From Microcoleus sp. CAWBG506 (lineage in GTDB: Bacteria; Cyanobacteriota; Cyanobacteriia; Cyanobacteriales; Microcoleaceae), in the NCBI GenBank assembly GCA_020883125.1, contig JAHREW010000013.1, positions 83,294 through 141,650 on the forward strand: DNA of 58,357 nt, written 5' to 3'. A model generated the notes under the pieces. It did not search any database. It saw only the letters and a list, made by a program, of their open reading frames with translations, and was not told where the DNA came from. Both the position numbers and the translations under genes were made by a program. Shown here piece by piece: positions 38,507-46,248 of this stretch (the stretch's first letter is position 1; every line of letters begins with the position of its first letter).

Positions 38507-38551
38507 AATATTGGGAATTGGGCCGAGGACATAGGGCAGCGCTAATCATTA

Positions 38552-38877
38552 GTGATAACTTAACATCAAACCAACAGTACCTCTTGTTTGTATTTAAGTC
38601 TAGATCCCCCCTAGCCGAGGGCGGGATCAAGTCGGGGGGGACAATAAATCTTCTCTTTCGTCCTCCTTATTAAGGGGGATGCGAGGGGGATCTAGACTGG
38701 GTGCATCTGTGTTTTGCAAATATATTCGTAGGGGCGAAGCATGACCGCTGTAAATCTCTGGTTATCACTAATAAATTGTCTGCGGTCATGCTTCGCCCTT
38801 AGTTACAAAATCTAGATGGTTCCTCTAGACTAGACTGAAAGCGACATTTATTATGAGTTTCAGTTTTAAGTTATCAC
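38552..38877. mobile_element. MITE-like element, family A (long copy)
   Basis: Ends GTGATAACTTAA (38552-38563) and TTAAGTTATCAC (38866-38877). Read on the minus strand it shares the sub-terminal blocks ATAATAAATGTCGCTTT and ATACAAACAAGAG with the copy at 10381-10576, and both hold a GATCCCCCT palindrome. This copy is 130 bases longer because of an extra module, GGGGCGAAGCATGACCGC with its inverse (about 38732-38801). Confidence 0.8.
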
Positions 38878-38890
38878 CATTCCCAATTCG

Positions 38891-39622
38891 CTATTCTCCT
38901 AGCTTCAATTTTGCCAATCCCAAATAGCGAATACCTTCCGGTGTCACATCAAACCGACAAGGCAAAATCTCTACACCTACATTTATAGCCTGTCTTAATA
39001 ATTCTCCGTAAAGGCGATCGGCACTATCCCCAGGAGCAAAATCTGTACAATCTCCACGATTAATAAAATACAGCATGACAGCCCTCGAACCCAGACGCAC
39101 TATTTCAATCAATTCCCTTAAATGTTTCTGTCCCCTCTCAGTAACTGTATCAGGAAATAGAGCCAATTGTCCTTTTGCCCAAGTTGTATTTTTGACTTCT
39201 AAAAAAACAGGACTTTGCTCACCAGTTAACCAAAAATCCACTCGACTTTTTTTGTCCTTACCATACACAACTTCAGGTTGAATAACACTGTAATTACCCA
39301 ACTCAGGAAACAATCGCAATTGCAAAGCTAACTTAATTACTCGATTGGGCAATCCTGTATTAACTCCAACCCAAGTCGGTACAGTATCGCACAGTTTAAT
39401 TAATTCCCAGGTATAAGCTAATTTGCGTTTAGGATTATCGCTGGGAGATACAAACACGGGATTACCGGGAAGATAAACATCAGTCATCGGGCCAGTATTG
39501 GGACAGTGGGCGGTGATAATTTCTCCCGAATCTAGTTCAATGTCTGCAAAAAATCGCTTGTATCGTTTAATTAAAATACCGTGTAACAGAGGTGGATATG
39601 TGTAAATAAAATCGCTCATCAT
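38891..39622 (-). CDS. sfsA: SfsA family DNA-binding/nuclease-fold protein
   Basis: A 243-residue protein of the SfsA (sugar fermentation stimulation) family. An N-terminal OB-fold part (LIKRYKRFFADIELDSGEII, AHCPNTGPMTDVYLPGNPV) is followed by a PD-(D/E)XK-like core: SRVDFWL (Asp), VFLEVKNTTW (Glu-x-Lys), then FPDTVTERGQKHLREL. The catalytic residues look complete. In E. coli SfsA affects maltose gene expression and binds DNA; the role in cyanobacteria is unknown. Cytosolic, alone, divergent from murJ. A second ATG lies one codon after the first. Confidence 0.92.
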   Translation of the reverse strand: MMSDFIYTYPPLLHGILIKRYKRFFADIELDSGEIITAHCPNTGPMTDVYLPGNPVFVSPSDNPKRKLAYTWELIKLCDTVPTWVGVNTGLPNRVIKLALQLRLFPELGNYSVIQPEVVYGKDKKSRVDFWLTGEQSPVFLEVKNTTWAKGQLALFPDTVTERGQKHLRELIEIVRLGSRAVMLYFINRGDCTDFAPGDSADRLYGELLRQAINVGVEILPCRFDVTPEGIRYLGLAKLKLGE

Positions 39623-39791
39623 TTATCGCTAATTAGTGATTTGTTAGCAGTCATCAATATACCAGTCATCAGCAAAATGTGTAAGTCCTAGGTAATTGAT
39701 CAGAGAATTTTTATGAATTCATGCTACTATAGTCAACATTTCCGATTAAACTAAGTGAAACCTTTCACTGCGTTAGCATTTTTAACCATTT

Positions 39792-41408
39792 GTGTCCCAA
39801 CTACAGAAGCCCTCTCGTTCCCTAGCTGGAATTGCCGGCATTGTCGCAGTCGCCACTTTGATTAGCAAAGTCTTCGGCTTAGTGCGCCAAATCGCGATCG
39901 CCGCAGCCTTTGGAGTCGGTGTCGCCGTCGATGCTTACAACTACGCCTACGTCATCCCCGGTTTCTTATTTATTTTACTCGGAGGTATAAACGGGCCGTT
40001 TCACAGCGCGATCGTCAGCGTTTTAGCCCGTCTGGATAAAAAAGAAGCAGCACCTCTAGTTGAAACTATCACCACTTTAGTCGGTGGTTTGCTACTGTTA
40101 GTAACAATCGGTTTAATTATTTTTGCCGATCCAATGATCGATTTGGTAGCACCGGGATTAAGTAGAACAGCACAAGGTTTAGAAATAAAAGCGATCGCCA
40201 TTCAACAATTTCGGATCATGGCACCGATGGCATTACTTTCAGGCTTGATCGGCATTGGTTTTGGCACTCTTAATGCTGCCGATATGTACTGGCTTCCTTC
40301 CATCAGCCCCTTATTTTCCAGCGTTGCACTAATCGGCGGTTTAGGACTTCTGGCGATACAACTCGGAAACAACATTATTCAACCAGAATACGCATTAATG
40401 GGTGGTTTAGTGTTAGCTTGGGGCACTCTCGCCGGAGCAATTTTGCAGTGGTTAGTGCAACTGGTAGCCCAGTGGCGTGCAGGTTTGGGACAATTGCGTT
40501 TGCGGTTTAATTTTAAACGTCCTGGAGTGCAAGAAGTAGTTAAGGTAATGGTTCCTGCTACTCTATCATCAGGAATGTTGCAAATCAACGTCTACACTGA
40601 CCTATTTTTCGCATCCTACATCCCTCAAGCTGCATCTGCGATGGGGTATGCGGGCTTGTTGGTAATGACACCTTTAGGCATCATTTCTAATGTAATTCTC
40701 GTGCCATTTTTGCCAATATTTTCTCGCCTCACACAACCAGCAGATTTGCCGGAATTAAAAGATAAAATTCGTCAAGCTTTAATTTTAACTGCCCTGACAA
40801 TGATGCCCTTGAGCGCTTTAATGGTGACACTGGCTAAGCCGATTGTGCGGGTTGTTTATGAACGCTATGCTTTTAGTCAATCAGCTTCTGAGTTTGTCAC
40901 ACCGATATTGATTGCTTACAGTATTGGAATGTTTGTGTATTTAGGGCGCGATGTTTTGGTGAGGGTATTTTATGCTTTGGGAGATGGAGAAACGCCTTTT
41001 CGCATCAGTATTATAAATATTTTTTTGAATGGCTTGTTGGATTATTTGTTAGTAGGAGCTTTTGGTGCGCCGGGATTAGTTTTGGCCACAGTGTCAGTGA
41101 ATCTGGTTTCGATGATTATGTTTTTGTACTTATTAGATAAAAAGTTGGGTGGGCTACCTTGGCGACAGTGGAGTTTGCCATTTTTGGGATTAGCTTCTGG
41201 GAGTTCTCTCACGGCTTTTGTGGCTTTGGCGACTCTGCAAGGATGTCAAAGAGTTTTGGGTACAGAAGGTTTGGTAATTCAATTGGTGGAGTTGGGTGTC
41301 GCAAGTTTGGCTGGGCTAGGAGTTTTTGCGGTGTTTGTTAGTCAGATGAAATTGCCGGAAGTTGATATGTTTGTCGATCGCCTTCGGGGACGTTTTTTTG
41401 GCAAATAG
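39792..41408 (+). CDS. murJ: Lipid II flippase MurJ
   Basis: A 538-residue MOP-superfamily membrane protein with about 14 transmembrane helices, which moves the peptidoglycan precursor lipid II across the cytoplasmic membrane. SLAGIAGIVAVATLISKVFG at residues 10-29 and LVRQIAIAAAFGVGVAVDAY just after it carry the conserved Arg of the family. RDVLVRVFYALGDGETPFRI (about 397-416) is the second signature. The start is GTG at 39792, since no ATG lies in frame between it and the conserved first helix. It is monocistronic. Confidence 0.94.
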   Translation: MSQLQKPSRSLAGIAGIVAVATLISKVFGLVRQIAIAAAFGVGVAVDAYNYAYVIPGFLFILLGGINGPFHSAIVSVLARLDKKEAAPLVETITTLVGGLLLLVTIGLIIFADPMIDLVAPGLSRTAQGLEIKAIAIQQFRIMAPMALLSGLIGIGFGTLNAADMYWLPSISPLFSSVALIGGLGLLAIQLGNNIIQPEYALMGGLVLAWGTLAGAILQWLVQLVAQWRAGLGQLRLRFNFKRPGVQEVVKVMVPATLSSGMLQINVYTDLFFASYIPQAASAMGYAGLLVMTPLGIISNVILVPFLPIFSRLTQPADLPELKDKIRQALILTALTMMPLSALMVTLAKPIVRVVYERYAFSQSASEFVTPILIAYSIGMFVYLGRDVLVRVFYALGDGETPFRISIINIFLNGLLDYLLVGAFGAPGLVLATVSVNLVSMIMFLYLLDKKLGGLPWRQWSLPFLGLASGSSLTAFVALATLQGCQRVLGTEGLVIQLVELGVASLAGLGVFAVFVSQMKLPEVDMFVDRLRGRFFGK

Positions 41409-41572
41409 ATCTCCGAAAATTATCTGGTTTCTTTAGCAAAATCAGACACGGCAATGCCGTTTCCCTACCCCAAAATAATTATCAGCACTCGATAAGAGAT
41501 TTCACCATCGCCCGATTAATTGTAGGGACATTCCAAGATCCCATTAGTGTCAACAAACACGTTAAACCGACA

Positions 41573-41709
41573 GTCCGCCAGGGGTTAAAACCTCTGTCTC
41601 ATAGCGAAAGTCGTTGGTCGCCGACTGAAGAGGTAATCGAATCAAAGGCTTTGCAGTCGGTTGAAACCGACTTAAGCTCTCTCGACGGGGGTTTTAACCC
41701 CCGGCGGAC
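41573..41709. mobile_element. MITE-like element, family E (short copy)
   Basis: Outer inverted repeats GTCCGCCAGGGGTTAAAAC (41573-41591) and GTTTTAACCCCCGGCGGAC (41691-41709) enclose CATAGCGAAAGTCG..CGACTGAAG and CAGTCGGTTGAAACCGACTT. The double-hairpin plan is that of the element at 24709-24921, but the hairpin sequences differ while pairing is kept, as in compensatory change. A CACGGCAATGCCGT palindrome lies just upstream near 41447. Confidence 0.75.
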
Positions 41710-41714
41710 TTCGA

Positions 41715-41942
41715 GACAAAAACAAAGAACCTGATCGCAACCAATTTCTCAGTCAACTCCACCAACTCACAGGTGCCAAAATAGCCGCCAACTCCCAACC
41801 TACAGGCAACAGCAAACTCGGCGGCAACTGGAACATCTCCCAAATCATCCCACCATCAAGCCGAAAGCCCAAACTTGCGATCGCCCTTTCGATCAAAAAA
41901 GATTACAAAGGGCGATCGCACTTAAATCCAAATCAACAATAG
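41715..41942 (+). pseudogene. Relic of a DUF4347-domain protein
   Basis: The plus-strand frame reads FLSQLHQLTGAKIAANSQPT then GNSKLGGNWNISQI. This matches the end of the DUF4347 domain in the giant exoprotein of this window ([25 protein letters not shown], residues about 140-165). No start codon with the rest of the domain precedes it, and the frame then runs into unrelated sequence and a stop at 41940-41942. It is a remnant of about 40 codons, probably left by deletion at the adjacent repeat. Confidence 0.65.
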
Positions 41943-41945
41943 ATA

Positions 41946-42251
41946 TCACATCTTCCGCTGAAATTCTTCCAAAACATCCATCAACTGAACTTGACACTGC
42001 ATCGGAATCAAATCAGCTAACGGCAATTCCCGCTTCCCAGCACCTAACTTAACCGGAATACTTTGCAAAACTTGTGCAACTCTGTCGGCATCTAAATTGC
42101 CATCTTCCAGCAAGGAATAAAGTTGTTCAGCCACCACCAGATCGAGGTGGGCATCTTTCAGATATAAATGCCACTTAGCAATGTCAATATAGACATTTTC
42201 GCCGATTTCGGCTGCTAAAGATTCGATCGCCCTTGTCGTAGTATTAGCCAT
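41946..42251 (-). CDS. DUF3181 family protein
   Basis: A 101-residue small cytosolic protein of a family found across cyanobacteria. The signature is ESLAAEIGENVYIDIAKWHL followed by YLKDAHLDLVVAEQLY, then LQSIPVKLGAGKRELPLADL and MQCQVQLMDVLEEF. ATG at 42249-42251 (MANTTTRAIES) is preferred to one four codons upstream because homologues begin at this point. The function is unknown. It is followed by a palindrome that may act as a terminator (TGCGATCGCCCTTT ... AAAGGGCGATCGCA, about 41876-41920). Confidence 0.85.
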   Translation of the reverse strand: MANTTTRAIESLAAEIGENVYIDIAKWHLYLKDAHLDLVVAEQLYSLLEDGNLDADRVAQVLQSIPVKLGAGKRELPLADLIPMQCQVQLMDVLEEFQRKM

Positions 42252-42315
42252 ATTAAAAACCAAAAACTTAATTTGTTATCATTCACAACAGTTAACAAAT
42301 CGCCGACAACTCCCT

Positions 42316-42573
42316 TCAACCAGAATCCTTGGTGAGGGGGGAATAATCGGCGATCGCAAAAATGTAAATTCCGTGGGCTAAGACTAACAGTGTCCACCCA
42401 CCCGTTACCGAAACCGCCCAAGGCCAATCAGCCTTCTGCAAATTGTGAACAAACCACAAACCAGAATTTAAAGCCGAAAAAAGACCTACATGAATCGCAA
42501 AATTCATCCGGTCATCTAAACGGCGGTATTCTGGGTCTTTGCGATCGGGTTTGCGGGGCCAACGAGGAGGCAT
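42316..42573 (-). CDS. 2TM domain-containing protein
   Basis: An 85-residue membrane protein. A basic N-terminus (PPRWPRKPDRKDPEYRRLDD) precedes two transmembrane helices (about residues 27-43 and 50-75), the arrangement of the 2TM domain family, with FAIHVGLFSALNSGLWF as the first helix. Some family members are fused to kinases or regulators; this one is free-standing. It is directly upstream of DUF3181 on the same strand, 64 bases away, and the two may be co-transcribed. Confidence 0.82.
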   Translation of the reverse strand: MPPRWPRKPDRKDPEYRRLDDRMNFAIHVGLFSALNSGLWFVHNLQKADWPWAVSVTGGWTLLVLAHGIYIFAIADYSPLTKDSG

Positions 42574-42661
42574 AGTTTTTTACTTTATGTTAGTAGTTCT
42601 GTGCCTATTTTAAGCATAAATGCAGCATTTTGAATGCTGCATCCCTCTCCCGACAGAAAAT

Positions 42662-43183
42662 TTATGCCTCTAAATTCTGATAATCGCCAGATTTGCCACC
42701 AGTTTTACTCACGAGTCGAATAGATTCAATGACGATCGACTTTTCTAACCCTTTCGCCATATCATACAAAGTCAGCGCCGCCACCGAAACCGCCGTCAGC
42801 GCCTCCATTTCCACCCCAGTTTCCGCCTTAATTTTCACCGTAGCCCGAATTTCATACCCCGGTAACTCAGCATCCGGTATCACCACCACCTCCACACTAC
42901 TTAGCGGTAGAGGATGACATAGAGGAATCAAATTCGCCGTCTGCTTCGCCGCCATAATTCCAGCCAACCGCGCAGTACCCAACACATCACCTTTGGGCGC
43001 ATTCCCAGCTTCAATCGCCGCGAAAGTCTCCGGTAACATCCGCACCCTCCCAGCCGCCACAGCTTGACGCGCTGTAGCCATCTTGGCTGAAACGTCCACC
43101 ATTTGGGCTTCACCGCTGTTGTTGAGGTGAGTTAGCTGTGGGCGATCGGGCAATTTAGAAAAAGTTGGCGAAAGGTCTTGCAT
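42662..43183 (-). CDS. moaC: Cyclic pyranopterin monophosphate synthase MoaC
   Basis: A 173-residue hexameric enzyme that, after MoaA, forms cyclic pyranopterin monophosphate in molybdenum cofactor synthesis. Signatures are [19 protein letters not shown] (about residues 17-35), [12 protein letters not shown] (about 81-92) and [20 protein letters not shown] (about 125-144). The C-terminal [12 protein letters not shown] is typical. Length is normal. No moaA gene is adjacent. Cytosolic. Confidence 0.95.
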   Translation of the reverse strand: MQDLSPTFSKLPDRPQLTHLNNSGEAQMVDVSAKMATARQAVAAGRVRMLPETFAAIEAGNAPKGDVLGTARLAGIMAAKQTANLIPLCHPLPLSSVEVVVIPDAELPGYEIRATVKIKAETGVEMEALTAVSVAALTLYDMAKGLEKSIVIESIRLVSKTGGKSGDYQNLEA

Positions 43184-43261
43184 TATTTTGAAAATGGTGT
43201 TACTGTTAGATTCTGTGGGAAAAGAACTTAATCAATCTTAGATTAAATCTGGACTCAACAG

Positions 43262-43335
43262 GGGCTTGTAGCTTAGTTGGATAGAGTGCATGGCTACGAA
43301 CCATGAGGTCGGGGGTTCGAATCCCTCCAAGCCCA
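43262..43335 (+). tRNA. tRNA-Arg (anticodon ACG)
   Basis: A 74-base cloverleaf. Acceptor stem GGGCTTG/CAAGCCC with discriminator A, D arm GCTTAGTTGGATAGAGT, anticodon stem CATGG/CCATG with loop CTACGAA (anticodon ACG, A34 normally edited to inosine), and T arm GGGGGTTCGAATCCCTC. CCA is not encoded. It is divergent from moaC and followed by a strong terminator. Confidence 0.96.
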
Positions 43336-43340
43336 TCATC

Positions 43341-43393
43341 AAAAGTTATGAGTTTTGAATTCCAAATCAGGATTCAAAACTCATAACTTTTTT
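43341..43393. terminator. Bidirectional terminator after tRNA-Arg
   Basis: AAAAGTTATGAGTTTTGAAT pairs with ATTCAAAACTCATAACTTTT, a nearly perfect 20-base stem, and is followed by more T residues. It lies between the tRNA and the convergent MFS gene and can serve both. Confidence 0.85.
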
Positions 43394-43404
43394 AATTTCT
43401 TCAT

Positions 43405-44649
43405 TCACCCATTCAAAGCATAAACATCTTTGCCTCGACCGATCGCAAACCGGACGGAATGAGATAAATCTTTACTACACTGAGTAACAAAAATCACCAA
43501 AGCCAAACAGGCAAGTCCAGCCGCGAAACCAAACATATTTCTATAGCCAACTTGTTCAGCCACAAAACCTAAAGTCGGCCCTGCAATCGCGATTCCCAAA
43601 TCAAACCCGCCAATACAAAGCGAAAACAATCGGCCCCTTTCTTGAGGTTCGCACCTGTCAGACATCAACGTTACCATCATCGGTAAAACCGTACCACCGG
43701 CACAACCTTCAACCAAAGCTGCGATTAAAAAAGCACTGCTGTTGTTAGCTAAATACAATAAAAACATAGAAAAGCAGTAACAGATTAAGCCACCAGAAAT
43801 AAACAAGCCCCGTCCGTATTTATCGGAAGCCCTTCCCGTGACTAATCGCATACCAAAACTAGCAATTGCCGCCGTTGAGTAAAACAATCCAGGATTAAAA
43901 TTAGCCTGAGTTTCTTGCACAAACAAAGGCATAAAAGTGCTTAAAGTTCCGAAAACTAAACCTACCAACAATAAGACTAAAGCGGGAATCCGAACGCGAG
44001 GATTCCACAGCATTTGCCAATAATTTTTTTGGTCTTTCTCCTCAGATAATAAATTTGGCTTTGCTAAATCTCCCCAACTAGGTTCCGTAATTTGAAAAGT
44101 ACAAATTACCGCCATTGTAGCGAAAGATGCAGACATTAAAAACAAAGGAGTATACCCCACCCATGCTTGCAAAAATCCGCCCATCGCCGGGCCAAAGGCC
44201 ATCCCAATCGGACTTACTAAACTCATGTAACCAATTAATTCGCCTCGCTTTCCTGGTGGCGACAAATCTGTTACCAAAGCACTGTAAGCTGTGGTAAAAG
44301 CTGCGATACTAATGCCGTGAAAAGCGCGGATACATAACAGTAAAGGAATTGATTTCGTCAACAGGTAGCACAGAGGAGCCATAGTAGCTACTAAGGTACC
44401 TAAAAGCAAAACTTGTTTTCGCCCCCTAGCATCAGCCATTTTGCCCAACTGCGGCCTCGACAGCAAAAGCCCGATCGCAAATGCACCCATGACAAAGCCA
44501 ATTTGCTGTTTTGTACCGCCTACGGATTGGACGTACAGGGGCAAAGTTGGCAAAAGTGAGGCTAAACTCGACCAGAACACCAAGCCTGTGGTGAATAAAG
44601 TCAGCAAATTGCGTCTGGGCTGAGGTTCGATATCCCTAAAAATATTCAA
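43405..44649 (-). CDS. MFS transporter
   Basis: A 414-residue major facilitator protein with twelve predicted transmembrane helices. The loop 2-3 motif is GKMADARGRKQVLLLG (about residues 69-84) and its repeat is GRASDKYGRGLFISGG (about 265-280). GYMSLVSPIGMAFGPAMGG in helix 5 fits the drug:H+ antiporter motif C (G-x-x-x-G-P-x-x-G-G), so export of a small molecule is more likely than uptake. The substrate is unknown. No regulator gene is adjacent. The first residues (NIFRDIEPQPRRNLLTL) are cytosolic and basic. Confidence 0.88.
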   Translation of the reverse strand: MNIFRDIEPQPRRNLLTLFTTGLVFWSSLASLLPTLPLYVQSVGGTKQQIGFVMGAFAIGLLLSRPQLGKMADARGRKQVLLLGTLVATMAPLCYLLTKSIPLLLCIRAFHGISIAAFTTAYSALVTDLSPPGKRGELIGYMSLVSPIGMAFGPAMGGFLQAWVGYTPLFLMSASFATMAVICTFQITEPSWGDLAKPNLLSEEKDQKNYWQMLWNPRVRIPALVLLLVGLVFGTLSTFMPLFVQETQANFNPGLFYSTAAIASFGMRLVTGRASDKYGRGLFISGGLICYCFSMFLLYLANNSSAFLIAALVEGCAGGTVLPMMVTLMSDRCEPQERGRLFSLCIGGFDLGIAIAGPTLGFVAEQVGYRNMFGFAAGLACLALVIFVTQCSKDLSHSVRFAIGRGKDVYALNG

Positions 44650-44785
44650 GATGCTAATTCCTGTGAAGTCAATCTTCCGAGTTCACTCAAGCTAAGGTCG
44701 AGTGTATCTATACATTGTGTTACAAGTTTTTAACATCTGCAACTAAAAAAGTTAATATTTGACTCACAGTCAACTCTCAACATTC

Positions 44786-45973
44786 TTACCAATCAACCTC
44801 GGCTCTTTCTGCCATCACCCGTTCATAAACCCACTCTGTTTCCATGGCCAACTTCGGCCAGCTAAATCGGCGTTCCAAGTCTGAATAAGCATTATCAACT
44901 AACCACTGTCCATAACCCGGATTTTTCAACACCTCCAAAATCCCCCAGGCTAAAGAATCAGAATTATTTGCCTGAGTAACAACACCGGTTTTCGTGTGTT
45001 GTACCACTTCTGGCAATCCACCGGCATCAGAAACTACCACAGGCACTCTGGCTGCAAAACTTTCTAAAGCTACAATCCCAAAAGGTTCGTAAAGACTAGG
45101 AAAAACAGCACAGTCAGCCACCGTTTGAAATTTATCGAGGTCGTCTTCAAACATGAACCCAGTAAAATAACATTTATTCCAAATTCCTAAGTTCCAAGCC
45201 TGATCTTTCAGATAGTCAGTATTGCCACCACCCACAATTATAATCTTGGTCTTTCCCCCCATTTCCCAAATTACTTTCGGTGCAGCATTCAAAAATACAG
45301 CTATGCCCTTTTCGTAGCTGATTCTGCCCACATAATAGACAATTTTTTCATCATCGGCGGCAAATTTTCGCCGAAAATTTATGGCACCTAATTCGTGCAA
45401 GCGTGGTTTTTTTTCCGCTCTAATTCCGTTATAAATTACTTCTATTTTGTTCCAAGGGGTAGATAGTACCCGTTCGGCTTCTCGGCGCATATAATCGCTA
45501 CACACAATTACCCGCCAAGCATTGTAAGCGAGGCTATTTTCTTTGGCGTTGATGTACCGCTGTCCGTCATTGTGGAGACCGTTGAAGCGTCCGTATTCGG
45601 TGGCGTGGATGGTAGCAATTAGGGGTACTTTAAAAGTATTCTTAAGAGCGATCGCTGCATCTCCCACTAGCCAATCGTGAGCGTGAATCAGATCGAAACG
45701 CCCTTCTTCTAGCATCAGTTTGCCACCTTGATGGCCCATGCTTTGGTTGAGGTTGGCTACCCAGTGGAAAAAGTCGCGGGCGTGTCCCACCACTACCCGA
45801 TGTACCTGTATTCCTTCCACCACTTCATACATCGGCGCGTTGCCGAACTCTACAGTAATTAAGTGAATGGAGTGGCCCAGCTTCACCAATTCTGGATACA
45901 ATTCGGATACGTGGCGGGCGATGCCACCTACGATTCTGGGAGGAAACTCCCACGCCAATACCAAAATTTTCAT
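44786..45973 (-). CDS. GT4/GT5-like glycosyltransferase
   Basis: A 395-residue GT-B glycosyltransferase. It begins MKILVLAWEFPPRIVGGIAR, the Gly-rich start shared by glycogen-synthase-like enzymes of families 4 and 5. FDLIHAHDWLVGDAAI (about residues 103) is the acceptor-side motif. VGRISYEKGIAVFLNA (about 220) and PSLYEPFGIVALESFAARVP (about 298-317) are the donor-site motifs. ATG at 45971-45973 is chosen over a GTG five codons upstream because GGAGGGAAGAG lies just before it. It could act on glycogen-like or cell-surface glycans. The gene is followed on the same strand by no sugar genes. Cytosolic. Confidence 0.88.
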   Translation of the reverse strand: MKILVLAWEFPPRIVGGIARHVSELYPELVKLGHSIHLITVEFGNAPMYEVVEGIQVHRVVVGHARDFFHWVANLNQSMGHQGGKLMLEEGRFDLIHAHDWLVGDAAIALKNTFKVPLIATIHATEYGRFNGLHNDGQRYINAKENSLAYNAWRVIVCSDYMRREAERVLSTPWNKIEVIYNGIRAEKKPRLHELGAINFRRKFAADDEKIVYYVGRISYEKGIAVFLNAAPKVIWEMGGKTKIIIVGGGNTDYLKDQAWNLGIWNKCYFTGFMFEDDLDKFQTVADCAVFPSLYEPFGIVALESFAARVPVVVSDAGGLPEVVQHTKTGVVTQANNSDSLAWGILEVLKNPGYGQWLVDNAYSDLERRFSWPKLAMETEWVYERVMAERAEVDW

Positions 45974-46099
45974 TTCTCTTCCCTCCACATACTTTATAGA
46001 TCTTAATGTTTATTGTTGACAACTTTATTGTATAATTTTAAGCTTTGATTGGTTAGTCGATCGCCACCTCCATGACCTGAACAATCATCCTGGACTCAA

Positions 46100-46161
46100 A
46101 AACCTGGTTTTTTACGGAAATACTGCTTTTAAGCCTTTAATGTTTGTGAAAAACCAGGTTT
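46100..46161 (-). terminator. Terminator-like inverted repeat
   Basis: AAACCTGGTTTTTTAC pairs with GTGAAAAACCAGGTTT across about 30 bases. It lies downstream of the DUF2079 gene and upstream of the glycosyltransferase. Its sequence resembles the AAACCGGGTTTTTT terminator at 36126. Confidence 0.6.
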
Positions 46162-46248
46162 ATTTGGTGTTTATGGGTCCAGGACTCAAATACAGGTTGA
46201 TTCAAGATTTTTGCCACAGACACAGCCATGGCGATCGCCACTCCCTGC

